Assembly (NCBI RefSeq): GCF_041734735.1
Contig: NC_134901.1
Span: 23,678,740-23,742,739 of the forward strand
Origin: Babylonia areolata
Taxonomy: Eukaryota > Mollusca > Gastropoda > Neogastropoda > Buccinidae
DNA length: 64,000 nucleotides
Direction: 5' to 3'
The notes under the pieces were generated by a model, which saw nothing but the letters and a program-made list of their open reading frames with translations, was not told where the DNA came from and ran no database searches. Positions 36,806-48,910 of the stretch are shown here, piece after piece (position 1 is the stretch's first letter; every line of letters begins with the position of its first letter). The translations under genes were made by a program, and so were the position numbers.

Positions 36806-37147
36806 CAACAACAACAAATTAAACTGCTGCATGGGGGCACTGATATGGCGGTTGATTGGCCTCAACTGTAGGGCCATTTATTCGGTCCATTCTATTTATA
36901 AAATTGTGGCTCAAGCCTCGCTTTGCAATCTGCAAGGACAGTGGATTACTCCCCCCTGTATTGTGTTTAGTGATTTTTTTTGTAAACACATATTTTTCAG
37001 CAAAAGAAATCTATTCAAGATTGACGTATAATGGTTGATACTAAATATTGGATAAACGTATAATAACATAACAATCGAAAAGTAAAAAGTGTATCCTCAT
37101 TCAAGAGAGACCTCGAGACCAAGGTGCCATGTTTACATCCGGGCATT

Positions 37148-37162
37148 GTTGCTGTGGACAAC
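37148..37162 (+). promoter_or_regulatory. X-box (RFX site) before DRC4
   Basis: GTTGCTGTGGACAAC fits the RFX consensus RYYNYY-N(1-3)-RRNRAC (GTTGCT, GTG, GACAAC). It ends 86 bp before the DRC4 start codon, the usual place for X-boxes in cilia genes. CCAAT follows directly at 37,162-37,166. Confidence 0.7.
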
Positions 37163-37248
37163 CAATTTGACGCTTCCGTAGCGCGTCGGACAGCGTTTAC
37201 ACACAAAACAGAATTTTTGTGATTTTGCAGCCACCCTAATTCGCCAAC

Positions 37249-37251
37249 ATG
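37249..37251 (+). CDS. DRC4: DRC4 exon 1 (start codon only)
   Basis: The first coding exon contributes only ATG, directly followed by the donor GTAAGAATC. The 5' UTR start is not visible. Confidence 0.8.
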
Positions 37252-40200
37252 GTAAGAATCTTATACTAGAGAATTCATTTTGCTAAAATGAATATGGATT
37301 TGTGATTATGATAATATCTGTATCAATCTTGGTAGTTTTCAGTTTGCAAATGAAAGCGAACGTGAACGATTTGAACAAACTATGACTGAAATTTTGAGTT
37401 TTAAAAGTGAAGCGATTAGATACACCCAAAAGACTCACGACCGCGTGTAAAAGTTTTTCTCTTTGTTTTTCTATTAATATGAAACTTTGCCATCGATCGA
37501 TTTGCTGGTTAGTGTTACTTGAATTATAATATATAACGAAAACAATATCTCATCATCATTATTGTTACCTGTTGGAAGAGATTGATAGTAATGATGGACA
37601 GTAGTAGTAGTAGTAGTAGTAGTATAGGGACTGGCAGTCATCTGCCTAGACCTCTCGGTCTTTTTATGTCCCCATCGAATCTTCATCTTCATTTCTTCCA
37701 TTTTATTTTATTTATTTATTTTCTTCTTTTGTTTGTTGTTGGGCGGGGTACGCAAGTACACTTCTGCAAGAAACTTTGTTTTATTCATCATAGTCAAAAA
37801 AAAATTTTCTTTTAAGATGGTGTTGGTATCAAAGAGAATTTTAAATGTGTTAGTATTTTGTGCAAGTTTAACTTCGGTTGGTAGTGCATTCCATGTTTGT
37901 GCAATTCGGTTAGCCAGTGAATTTTTTCTAATGTTGGTGTTGCAGTGTTCTAAACAAATTTTCTTTACTGAGTTCCTTGTACTATCATTGCCCGACATTC
38001 AAAGATATGTCTTGCATTTACATCATTTATGTTATTTAATATCTTATAAGGTTCAATCACATCTCCTCTTACTCTTCTACCTTTTAGTTTTAGTGAATGT
38101 AGATTTAAGTATGTAAGTCTTTGTTGATAACTCATATTCTTGCATTCTTTTAATAATTCCGTTGCTCTTCTTTGGACCCTTTCTGTTGCTTTAGATTGTC
38201 TCTTAAGGTATGGGTGCCACACAATATTACCATATTCTACATGCGATCTAACTAATGCTTTATATAAGTTGAGAAATATATTTTTATCTAAGTAATTGAA
38301 GGCTCTCTTAATTACACCAATCATTTGATAGGTTTTATTTATAATATTATCAATATGTGCATCAGAGGATAGTTTATTGTCAAACATTATTCCTAGTTCT
38401 TTCTCACTATGGCATTTCTCAGTATTCTGTGTCGTGTTTTCTATTTTCATATGGTAATTGTTATTTGGATTTTTTCCCTATGTGCATTACTTTACACTTT
38501 GAAATGTTAAAATAAAGGTTCCATTTTTCAGACCATTCTTGTAATGTATATAAATCAGTTTGTAATGTGAGATTGTTGTGTGCATCACCATAAATTTTAG
38601 TGTCATCTGCAAAAATTTTACACATACTTTGTATACAATCAGGAAGGTCGTTTGTATGTATTGTGAAAAGTACTGGTCCAAGAATAATGCCCTGTGGAAT
38701 ACCACTGATTACATTTGCACAAGCTGACTTTTCTGCTCCTATCTTAACTGTGTTCCGCCTGTTAAGAAGCTTCTTGTCCTGTTCAGTAACTAGTAATACC
38801 ATACGAGGCAAATTTTGATAACAGTCTTTCGTGTGGGACAGAATCAAATGTTTTTTTTAAAGTCTAAATAAATTATGTCAGTAGATTTACCGCTATCAGT
38901 CATTTTAGTCAGATCTTCTTCTAATAGTTGCGTTATGCATGATCTATTCTGTGTAAAGCCATCCTGACATTCTACATAAAGGTTATTTATTTTTATATAG
39001 GAAATCATTGCATCTCTAATAAAAGATTCTAAAATCTTACACACTATACATGTCAGGCTCACTAGTCTATAATTACCTGGTTCTTGTTTTGACCCTTTCT
39101 TGTAAATAGCTGTTACCTCAGCCATCTCCCTGTCGTTTGGTATTGAAGCACTTTCAAGTGACTTATGCTCAATGGAATAGACAACTCTTTGCTCAGCTCT
39201 TTCAGGAGCCTTGAAGGTATTTGGTCTGGTCCTTGTGCTTTATATGGGTTTAAAGCTTTTAATCTATTTTCCACTGCCATAGGGGTGACCCTTAGATCAC
39301 ATACATTAATATGGAGGATCATATTATAGTGTAGATGGTAGTATATAAGTAAAACTGATTGGTGTGATAGCAGAATGGTTACAGCTGTGGACTTTTGATC
39401 CGATGGACTTGGTCTCTGAAGAATCTATTAGGTAAAGGGTGGAGATTTTGGTTAACTCCTAGTAGCCAACAGTTGCACCAGTCACAGCTGACCTTTCAGC
39501 TGTGCATGTTGACTGTATAGAAGCATGATCAACTAGTTTTGTATGCACTAGAGTACAAACAAGCAGTTCTAATGTAAACATGAAGTGTATAATGCTGTAC
39601 ATAGGTATTACTCAAAGAAATTCCATGATTAGTGTCACAACAAACTTTATTTCAGTGAAACGGTTTCCATGTTCTTAGATATGCATAAACTGCAAGCAAA
39701 GGAAACTAACTTTTTGGTATTTCTAGCTGTGTCCACACATCTTAGTTTGGATTCAAAAAGAACAAAAATGGTTGATTTCTATCTATTTCCTGCATTTTCC
39801 TCCATCAGTATGACAGGGAAGCTTGGTGGGGGCTGTAAATTCCCTTGGGTTGAATGGGTTAAGAGGTGAAGGGTGATGAATTTTTTTGTTTTTTGTTTTG
39901 TACAATGACTTCTTTTTTAATTTTTTTTTTTTACATTCCCTCCATGTTGATTGAGACTTAAGTTAGTCGGCAGATGTGCTTATGTGTATATGTACATATG
40001 TTCATGTCAAACACATACTCATGGAGAGTGGGGCAGGCGGGTGATTTGTTTAACATAGTGTTTGAACTTTTTGTTATGTCCAGTATTTCTTCTTCTTTTT
40101 TTCTTTTTTTTTAATAAAGAAGAGAAAAAAACAACAACAACAACAAAAAATGGTCCGCTCCTCAGTTAAGATTATAGAGTTGATTTTAAACTCTTTTTCA

Positions 40201-40494
40201 TGCAGATATTTGCTTTGCACCTGTCCAAGTAAACAGTTGTTTGTCATTCTTTTGTGCAGCCACCCAAAAAGAAGAAGAGTGGAAAGAAGGGTGGTAAAAA
40301 GGGCAAGAAGTCAGCAAAGGCACCCACAATCATCGATGGCATTTCCACTGAAGAAATGTCCAAAGAGCAGGTAGGCCTATGTTGCTCCAATCTGTCATTG
40401 TTTTTTTGGTTTTTTTCACATTTCATGTAGAATACAAACTTCCCAACCATTAAAACATACTGTATCACAAGCATAATGAAACACACATGAATGT

Positions 40495-40546
<52 letters not shown>

Positions 40547-40675
40547 ACACACACACACACGCACACACACGCACACACACACACACACACAGATATCCAT
40601 GCACACATACACACATGTACATATGCACACACACACACATATGAGTGATATGAGTGCACATGTACACAGATGTAT

Positions 40676-40738
<63 letters not shown>

Positions 40739-40788
40739 GCACCACCAAAAATGACAATAACACATGCACAAACAGACACACAGACACA

Positions 40789-40824
<36 letters not shown>

Positions 40825-40837
40825 CACTCACTCACTG

Positions 40838-40903
<66 letters not shown>

Positions 40904-43828
40904 TTCAAGTGTTATTTTGTGTCAGTTCTAAAGCTCGTTTAAGATTGGTCTTTTTTTTTCTTTCAATACAGAAGGATATTACAGTAACAGAAGGCTCACC
41001 AGTCTATACTCTAATATACAGACTTCGACTGGTTGCTATAAAAACAAAATGTACTTCTACTTCAGTGCATATCATCTATGAATGTCAGCAGTTGAAAACA
41101 TTTTTATTTCTTTCATTTACAAAATCTGCAGTTACATCTGCTTCCAGTGAAAACGTTTTATTTTATAATCAACTTGTGTTTGAAATAGTTAAGAGACTAA
41201 TTAAAAGCCCCTTGGCTTTTTGTTGTAATTTTACTGGTTGACTAGTTAGTCTGTTTTATTTTGTTTATATTCTTTCTTTAATTTAATTGAAGAGAGAGGG
41301 ACAGAGAAAGTAGTGATGATTTCAGGCAGGCATGGGGTGGGGTAGGGTTTTTGTCTAAAATAACAAATGAACACACACTCACACACATACACACACACGC
41401 ACACTTCATATGTGGATGTATTCATCTGGAAGGACTATAATGTGCAGATTTATGAATATACATAAATGTATGCTCACACACAGACACACACCTATACCTA
41501 CAGATATGCTTGCTTTCATACATGTTCATTCAAAGAAAAACAACAACAACAAAAAAAAAACAAACAAACAAAAAAAAAAAAAAAAACAACCCCAAAACAA
41601 AGTCAATATTTGTTATGGTTAAAACAAAGATTACTTGAATGAGAAAAGAAATCAAACAAAAGTTAAATTATTTATGATTATTAGTCTAAACACACTGTGC
41701 CTCATCTGTGCAAGCTGGATATAGCTGGCATATTTATGCTAAGCTTATCCACAGCAAACAAGCAGTGCTGCTATAACACCAATAAACTGTTATCATGTAA
41801 ATGTTATTTAAAAAAAAAAAAAAAAAGAAAAAGAAAAAAAAGAAAACCAAACAGCAACAACAACAACAAAACCACACCTTTAAATCTTTAACTCTTTCAC
41901 CACCTACTTTGTGTGTGAAGAACACTCCCCAGCACCAAATATTTTAGAAACGATGCTCTCAGTCACAGGCTTCGGTTCATGTGAAAAAAACAAAACATGG
42001 TGGACTTGTGCACTTCAAACACAGTCAGGGGACAAACGTTAGTCATTGTTTTATTGGTGGGAAACTGCCTGCAGCTGTTGAGCTTTGTTACAGTGTGAGA
42101 AATGGTCTTGTCAACATGACACCTTGATGTTGACAAAGGTCACCTATGGTGGTGCACTGTATAGTCAACAAAAGTCGCCTATGTTTCAGTTTCAGTTTCA
42201 GTTTCTCAATTAGGCATCACTGCATTCGGACAAATCCATAATTATATGCTATACCACATCTGCTTGGCAGATGCCTGACAGCAGCATAACCCGATGTGCT
42301 TGTCAGGTCTTGAGTGCATGCTTATAAATTTATGTACCTATTAGAGTGGATTTCTTTTTACATAATTTTGGCCGAGGACAACACTCTGGCTGCCATGGGT
42401 TCTTTTTTCAGTGCGCCAAGTGCGCACTGCACATGGGACCTCAGTTTATCATCTCATCCGAAAGACTATAGATGCTCAGTCTGATTTTTCATACAAACTT
42501 GGAAGAAAGGGCGAGAATGGGATTCAAATCCACACCCTCAAGGACTCTCTGTATTGGCAGCTGAGCATCTTGAACATGGCAGTGAAAGAGTTAAACAGTA
42601 ACCCCCCCCCCCCACCCCCCTCCCCAAATGTTTCTGCCAACAGCTGGAGGAGCATATCTCCAGGCTGCGAGAGGAGCTGGACCGGGAGCGGGAGGAGAGG
42701 AACTACTTCCAGCTGGAGCGCGACAAGGTCAACACCTTCTGGGAGATCACCAAGCGACAGCTGGAGGAGAAGAAAGCCGAGCTGCGCAACAAGGACCGTG
42801 AGATGGAGGATGCTGAGGAGAGGCATCAGATAGAGATCAAAGTAAGATGCTGAACTTTGATCGCTGTTTTTTATTTTTAAAAAAAAAAGAAAATTAATGT
42901 CTGCTGAATGTGGTGCTTGCAGAAATCATGCAGTAATGAGCTGGACGTCCAAGTAGATAACAAAAGATCGAGCCACACTTTGGCTTTGGGCCATATGATA
43001 TTTCAAAAAGTTATGTCAGATGTGATAAATGTTTTTGATGATCACCATTGAAGTTGAAAGGAAGTTCATTTATGTGTTTCAGATTATTGCCTCAGGGTTT
43101 GTTTTTTTGAGTCTCAGTTTACTCTAAAAAAACCTGATCAAATGAGATTTGTGTACCATCTTTAGCAAACTGGAATAAAAAACCCCACTCAACTGAGTGC
43201 AAGGGAGTATGATAATTCATAGTCACACTGTGTTATTGCCCTCCACAGGTGTACAAGCAGAAGGTGAAGCATTTGCTGTATGAGCATCAGAACAACATTG
43301 CGGAGCTGAAGGCGGAGAGCTCAGTGGCTCTGAAGCTGGCCCAGGACAACCACAGCAACAAGGAGATGGACCTCAGGAAGGACAAACGGGCCCTCAAGGT
43401 GGAGCTCAAGGAACAGGAGCTGTCCCATGAAGATGTCATCAAGAACCTCAAGAAGGTACGTTGCACATAGAAGGTTAATGTTTTTAGTTTTATTTGCTTT
43501 CTTGGTTGTTGTAATTTTCATTTGAGAGATTTTTTATTTAAATGACTGTTGCATTAAGAATTTTAGTGAGGTAGGATATGATTCAGGTAAACAGCTGTCG
43601 TATAAAGATGTTATTGAAAACCTCAGGAAGGCGGGACAGGGACAGGAAGGTCTTTTTTTGTTACTGGGTCAAAATTTCCATGAATGTGTGATTGATAGTT
43701 AAGTCCAAATATTTAAACAGGTAGAAGCACATACATAGTTATGTTAAAACTTGCATGTTGACAGACTTGTGCATTCGCTGAAGCTATTTCCATATGCACT
43801 TGTTTACTTTTATATGCATACAGTCATC

Positions 43829-43871
<43 letters not shown>

Positions 43872-45406
43872 TGTGTGTGATGTGTGTGTGTGATGTGTGT
43901 ATGTGTGTATTTGTAGTTTCCTTGTTTGATTTTGAGAGAGATATGGTGACAGATGGCATCATGGGAAGGTGTGATTTTCATTATAAAATATCTCCACTTA
44001 AAAAAATAATCTGTTTCCAGAGCCATGATGAGCAAATCACACAGCTTCGCCAAGACTTCGAGAGGCAAGCCCGTGAGATTGAAGGCAAGTATGAGAAGAA
44101 GATGCGCACCTTGAGAGACGAGCTGGACCTGAGGCGCAAGACTGAAATCCATGAGATCGAGGAACGCAAGAACGGGCAGATCAACACGCTGATGAAGAAC
44201 CATGAGAAGGCTTTCAGTGACATCAAAAACTACTACAATGATATCACTCTGAACAATCTGGCTCTCATCAACACGCTAAAGGTAAGGAGGGCTGGTGTGG
44301 GTTTTTGTGGGTGATGTTGGTTTTATTGTTTTCTTCTTTGTGTCTGCTTTGATCTCTTGTTGATTACTCAGTTTCACAACAAAATTAAAACAGACATTGC
44401 ATGTTTAAAAAAAAAAAAAAAAAAAAAATCACCTTAATTTCCTTGCACAGAGATAAAGTGAACCTGCGTCAGTAATTCGCTAGATGTATATTTATAAGAT
44501 TGTCTTTCTTGAAGGTTTTCATATTACACTTTCACACTTTTGTGTAAACGTACAGCACTCATTTCCTGTTTACAGTTGTTGAGCATCTGTTTAAAACTAT
44601 GTTTATATGTTTGTATGTATGTGTGCCTTATTTTTTGAGTGGGAGTCTGTGTCTGTGTGCATGCATGTGTGTAGAGACGGAAAGAAGGAAAGAAAAAACA
44701 AACCTTTTTTGTTTAAGGAGGGAAGTGGATTAAGCATGCATATGCTTTTTACATCCAGCCCTCAGGGCAAAGTGAAAATGAAGTGAAAGTATTCACAAAA
44801 ATAACATGGAATAATTGTAGTACAGATACAGTATTCAGACATACTCAGATAAATTGAATGCGTAACCATGTACATGTGCACAGTGACAATGCTTACAAGC
44901 ATGCATGATGAACAGGCACATGCATACGAAAAATGTAATGCAGTTTATAAACATACCTATAGATATGGACATGCATTCAAATCGTACACATTTTTACTTG
45001 AGTTTGAACAGCGAGAAAGAAAGAGAGAGAGAGAGAGAGAAGACACAGCTGTGGGAGCAAATTATTTTCACAATGCTGTTGCACTGTTCCCTTCCTTGTG
45101 CCCCAGGAACAAGTGGAGGAGATGAAGAAGAAAGAGGAGAGGATGGAGAAGAAGATGGCAGAGCTGATCGCGGAGAACAAGCGCCTGACGGAGCCCCTGC
45201 AGAAAGCGCGGGAGGAGGTGGAGGAGCTGCGCAGACAGCTGGCCAACTACGAGAAGGACAAGGAGACGCTCAGGGTCTGTTATGCTGTCCGGCAGCGTCT
45301 TTGTTTGTTTCAGTATTTTGGAGGAGGGTTTGTGTGACGTTTTTTTGTCTCTCTTTTTTCTTTTTTTCACATAGGGCTTGTTTGGTTTATTTCATTTGAT
45401 TTTTTT

Positions 45407-45464
<58 letters not shown>

Positions 45465-45968
45465 GCACACAGAGAGACACAGAGAGAGAGATAGAAGAAA
45501 TTGAAAATGCTTCTTAGTTCATTTATCAGTGCAGTTTTTTTTTTTTTTTTTTTTTTTTTGGTTGAGCGTAATTTTATGATTTAGTTATTACATTTCAGTG
45601 ATGATTTGCTGTATATGACATTTTTATGTGATGATCTATTTCATTCTGCAGATGACCAAAGCAAGATTAAAAATCATGGAAGATGACTTCAAAGCACTCA
45701 AATGGGAACATGAAGTTTTGGAACAGAGATTCCACAAGGTGAGTTTTTTTTTTTTCAAACATCGTTTTCTTTTTTTCATCTGTACTTGAATTTGTACACT
45801 AATAAAGTGTACAGACTTCAATGAAAAGCAGCATGAATGTATTTGCACCATGTGATGAGGCTGTTATTAAAGTTTTAATTAAATTCATACTTTTGTTTAC
45901 ACCTACTTTATTATTTATTTTAGGCCTTCTTTGCTTGCTTTCTCACTATACACCTCTTTAAAATACTC

Positions 45969-46050
<82 letters not shown>

Positions 46051-46609
46051 GAACATGAACAATAACAACCACATTTTGTTTTTTTGCCCTGGTTTGAAAA
46101 AAAAAAAATCGTTTGATAGTACTTTAATATGTTGGATGTTTTGTCAGTACAATCAGCACTGATTGCTCACCCTCCAAACTGTTCTTCACGGTGTATTCTG
46201 TGGTTTCCAGACGCAGGAGGAGAGAGACGACTTGTACCGCAAGTTTGTCAAGGCCATCCATGAGGTGCAACAGAAGAGCAGCTTCAAGAACTTGCTGCTG
46301 GAGAAGAAGTTGTCTGCCCTTGCCGACACACTGGAGAAGAAGGAAGCACAGCTCAACGAAGTGCTCTCTGCCTCCAACCTTGATCCCACCGCCCTCACCG
46401 TCGTCACAAGAAAGCTGGAGGTGGGGATGGAGTGTGTGGCTGTGTTCACTGCTTGTTTGGATGTCCTCTGTTGTATTAAGGGGGGCCAAGGGGCAGTGTG
46501 TATGTGGTACAGGCGTGGTTGTGAATATCTAAATGATCTGGCCTAAGGAGTGCCCAAAATGTTGTGTGAATGGAGCAGACCGTTTTGGTTCATGACAATC
46601 AAATGTGTA

Positions 46610-46643
<34 letters not shown>

Positions 46644-47536
46644 AAAAAAAAAGGAAAAAAAAAGAAGAAGAAAAGTCAAGATTTTAATTACAAGTTTGTG
46701 TTTTTTTTGTTTTGTTTGTTTTTTTAATGTCTTGAAAATACCTGTGGTTAACAACATGCTTTAATGCAGTTTGGGAGCTACAGCAACTGGAAATTAAAAA
46801 GAAAAGTTTTGTTGTTTAGTATGTTGTGGTTATTTATAAAAATCCCTCCTTAGAAAAAGGAAAAAAAAAAGGATGTGTAATTGCTCACATGAAACATATA
46901 CAGGTGAATGGATATGACCTAAATTTGACATCACAGTATCCCAGAAATGTTTTTCCAAGTTGGTTTGTGCATACTTTCTTTAAAAAAAAAAAGGTAAAAA
47001 AAAAAGAGAAAAATAAGATCAAATGCTTGACTACCAAAGAGCTGTCACCATGGAATTGAGAGAGGAAAAGAACAGTTTCAGTGTCATTGTCAGAGACAGT
47101 GATGTGGTATTACAGGCAGTGGTGCTACTGCTTTGTGATGCCTGGTGTGAGAGAATGCGTTGTGTTTTTAATGTATTTCTTTTAAACCAGTATAAGTACT
47201 GTGTGTTGAGACAAAATATGGGGAGAGACACTGTGGTGATGAAAGAAGCATTGTAGTGGTAGTAGTCATCAATTTAATGTCCTTCCATATTAAGTGAAAA
47301 CAGATGACGGAAGAAGCAATGTGTCATTGTTGATGTGTGTATGTGTGTGTGTTTGCAATGGTGGGAGTGGTGAATGGGGTGTGGGGGGTGGGTGGGTTCT
47401 CATTTGGTTCTGATTTCATTGTTGTTGTTGTGGCAGCAGAAGTTTTAGTTCACTTTTGTCACTTACAGGATGTGCTTGATTCCAAGAACAGCGCTATCAA
47501 AGATCTGCAGTACGAGTTGGCCCGTGTGTGCAAGGT

Positions 47537-47574
<38 letters not shown>

Positions 47575-47815
47575 CTGTCTTTTATCATCTTTTCAATTGT
47601 GTGTTTTTTGATGGAAAATGTTTGTGAGGTTCAGTCTAGAATTATGCATGCATATGACTGACTGGTGTGAAAGCGCTTTGATTCATCTCTGCACAAGATT
47701 CATCGCTATATAAATGCTAATTATTATTATTATTATTATTATTATTCTGTGTGTGAGAGAAGTGCAAGTTGGAATAGTTTCTGGGTGTAGGAAATCTTAT
47801 TTGCATACAAGTGAA

Positions 47816-47858
<43 letters not shown>

Positions 47859-48231
47859 ACACATGATTTTATGACACTGAAATATTTAGACAAAAATGTT
47901 AAGTTTTATTTTATTTTTTTCCATTGCATTATCTAAGATTTAAAAACAACAACAAAGAACAGACAATGGTTTGAATGATAAAAATTCTTAAAGCTGAACA
48001 CAAAATATTCTGTGATGAGCATTAGCTGTTGTTGACTGTTTGGTTACACTGTTACTTATGTCTACGTATTTCTGTTTCAAGGCTCACAACGACCTACTGC
48101 GAACATACGAGTCCAAACTGCGTCAGTTTGGCATCCCAACAGAGGAGCTTGGGTTCAAACCTCTGGAGAGCACTGTTGGTGGTCAGACCCTTGGGCATGG
48201 ACCAGCTGGCTTAGTGTCGGCACCATCCTAA
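37249..48231 (+). CDS. DRC4: DRC4/GAS8, dynein regulatory complex subunit 4 (10 coding exons)
   Basis: Joined exons give 486 codons plus stop, close to the 478 residues of human GAS8. The product is a coiled-coil subunit of the nexin-dynein regulatory complex that links axonemal doublets and controls dynein activity in motile cilia. Diagnostic stretches include [79 protein letters not shown] and [20 protein letters not shown]. The N-terminus is lysine-rich ([17 protein letters not shown]) and the middle is almost all heptad-type coiled coil. All internal exons are phase 0. Exons are GC-rich at third positions, introns AT-rich. An RFX site upstream fits ciliary control. Identity is essentially certain; exact splice sites are inferred. 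Confidence 0.97.
37690..39325 (-). mobile_element. 5'-truncated LINE (jockey/CR1 group), in DRC4 intron 1
   Basis: Read on the minus strand: [40 protein letters not shown], then [34 protein letters not shown] (catalytic FADD), [53 protein letters not shown] and a conserved C-terminal segment near [19 protein letters not shown]. The endonuclease half is absent. Coding sequence is broken by frame changes near 39,120, 38,850 and 38,450, so it is dead. The 3' end on this strand is an AAAT-rich tail near 37,690. It lies antisense to DRC4. Confidence 0.92.
39358..39560 (+). mobile_element. SINE-like element
   Basis: Starts GATAGCAGAATGGTTACAGC, which resembles a tRNA A box; the B-box region (TTGGTCTCTGAAG) is decayed. 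Confidence 0.4.
39640..39872 (+). repeat. Dispersed repeat family R, copy 1
   Basis: Shares GCAAGCAAAGGAAACTAAC, TAGCTGTGTCCACA and CTTGGGTTGAATGGGTTAA with the copy at 61,310 and in part with 52,780. Probably a MITE ending in TTAA. Confidence 0.55.
40260..40370 (+). CDS. DRC4: DRC4 exon 2
   Basis: 111 bp after TTGTGCAG, before GTAGGC. Residues 2-38: basic tail, then [17 protein letters not shown]. Confidence 0.93.
40497..40903. repeat. (AC)n microsatellite block in DRC4 intron 2
   Basis: About 400 bp of AC repeats with TATG and (CT)n interruptions. Confidence 0.95.
40904..41887. other. DRC4: DRC4 intron 2, middle part
   Basis: AT-rich intron with A-runs near 41,571-41,586 and 41,811-41,826 and loose AC repeats. 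I see no exon or recognisable element. Confidence 0.5.
41892..42590. mobile_element. TTAA-flanked MITE carrying a SINE
   Basis: Ends CTCTTTCACCACC and GGCAGTGAAAGAG are inverted and flanked by TTAA at 41,888-41,891 and 42,591-42,594; the ends match the MITE at 34,762. Total span 699 bp, of which about 400 bp is an inserted SINE. Confidence 0.65.
42181..42577 (-). mobile_element. Full-length tRNA-derived SINE
   Basis: The tail side has GTTTCAGTTTCAGTTTC at 42,184-42,204. The head side on the minus strand has GGATTTGAATCCC (B box) and GCTGCCAATACAGAGAGTCC. The internal GGGACCTCAGTTTATCATCT segment is shared with the SINE at 59,326. Confidence 0.65.
42644..42841 (+). CDS. DRC4: DRC4 exon 3
   Basis: 198 bp, residues 39-104, coiled coil with [20 protein letters not shown]. 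Acceptor CCAACAG, donor GTAAGA. Confidence 0.95.
43249..43455 (+). CDS. DRC4: DRC4 exon 4
   Basis: 207 bp, residues 105-173 ([14 protein letters not shown] to IKNLKK). Acceptor CTCCACAG, donor GTACG. Confidence 0.95.
43832..43908. repeat. (GT)n microsatellite in DRC4 intron 4
   Basis: GT run with GA interruptions. Confidence 0.9.
44021..44281 (+). CDS. DRC4: DRC4 exon 5
   Basis: 261 bp, residues 174-260, the most conserved part of the family ([10 protein letters not shown], then [18 protein letters not shown]). Confidence 0.96.
45107..45274 (+). CDS. DRC4: DRC4 exon 6
   Basis: 168 bp, residues 261-316, acidic coiled coil ending [11 protein letters not shown]. The donor is weak (CAGG|GTCTGT), but only this site keeps phase 0 with exon 7. 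Confidence 0.88.
45413..45495. repeat. (GT)n-(GA)n microsatellite in DRC4 intron 6
   Basis: GT run then GA run; a T run follows at 45,537-45,559. Confidence 0.9.
45652..45738 (+). CDS. DRC4: DRC4 exon 7
   Basis: 87 bp, residues 317-345 ([20 protein letters not shown], then EVLEQRFHK). Confidence 0.94.
45969..46049. repeat. (AC)n-(CAT)n-(CAG)n compound microsatellite, DRC4 intron 7
   Basis: AC run, then CAT triplets, then about seven CAG triplets. Confidence 0.9.
46211..46420 (+). CDS. DRC4: DRC4 exon 8
   Basis: 210 bp, residues 346-415, with [20 protein letters not shown] and [17 protein letters not shown]. Donor GTGGGG. Confidence 0.95.
46421..47468. other. DRC4: DRC4 intron 8
   Basis: Contains a long A tract at 46,611-46,640 running into A/G-rich sequence. 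No exon seen. Confidence 0.6.
47469..47534 (+). CDS. DRC4: DRC4 exon 9
   Basis: 66 bp, residues 416-437 ([20 protein letters not shown], then CK). Confidence 0.94.
47655..47746 (+). mobile_element. SINE 3' end with ATT tail
   Basis: GAAAGCGCTTTGATTCATCT, then CGCTATATAAATGCTAATTA and ATT triplets, the usual 3' end of a common molluscan repeat. Confidence 0.55.
48082..48231 (+). CDS. DRC4: DRC4 exon 10 and stop
   Basis: 150 bp, residues 438-486 plus TAA. Conserved C-terminus [20 protein letters not shown] ending SAPS. Confidence 0.95.
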   Translation, partial: AHNDLLRTYESKLRQFGIPTEELGFKPLESTVGGQTLGHGPAGLVSAPS

Positions 48232-48887
48232 CTTACATGGACCTTGTCATCTTTTTTTCTTTTTTTTTTTCTTTCTGCAGTCAATGGGCAGTTGATGAAA
48301 ATCTTTCCTGACATGGACATCCTATTTCATGTGACTCCTCAGTATTGTCATGACTACACATATGAAATTTTGTTTATTCATTAATTTATTTATATGTTTT
48401 AGTTTTGACAACAGGAACAAAGCCAGGTACTTATGGCATTACTGCACTTAAACAGTAAGATATACACTGTTTTTCATGCACTGTTCGGGCTCGGATTTTT
48501 AACTTCGGAAAGAAAATGCAGAAAGAAAGAGTGAGGTTAGTAAAGTTACAAGGAGGTAAGGAATCTTCCGCTTCTTTGTTTATCACTCATGTCTTCTACA
48601 TTATCAGACAACAGTTTGAAACAAAGAAACAAAGAGGGTAAAATGCTGTTTTACTTTCCAGGCCCACTCAGTGATTGCAATAGGTTTGTTTGGCTGATTA
48701 ACTCACATAAGACTGACTCGAGATTTAATGTAAAAAACAAAACACAACAAATTTTACACAGTTAGTATTTGTACACAGGAACCTTCAACAAAACATAACA
48801 TGTGATAGTTTTGTTTATTTCATATCTGTATTTTTAAAACTAATACTTTACTTTAAATTATATACTTTGTTAAATTTTGTCATGTGA

Positions 48888-48893
48888 AATAAA
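48888..48893 (+). terminator. DRC4: DRC4 poly(A) signal
   Basis: AATAAA 657 bp after the stop codon, followed by T/G-rich sequence. It implies a 3' UTR of about 680 nt. Confidence 0.65.
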
Positions 48894-48910
48894 ATGTCTG
48901 TGATATTGCA

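Noticed and set aside
35883-37031. Open frame of 382 codons on the + strand
   Set aside because: It is mostly serine, leucine and proline from a C/T-biased tract, then runs through a tRNA-like repeat; no domain or codon pattern of a gene.
40244-40831. Long cysteine/valine or threonine/histidine frames
   Set aside because: Products of (AC)n/(GT)n microsatellites.
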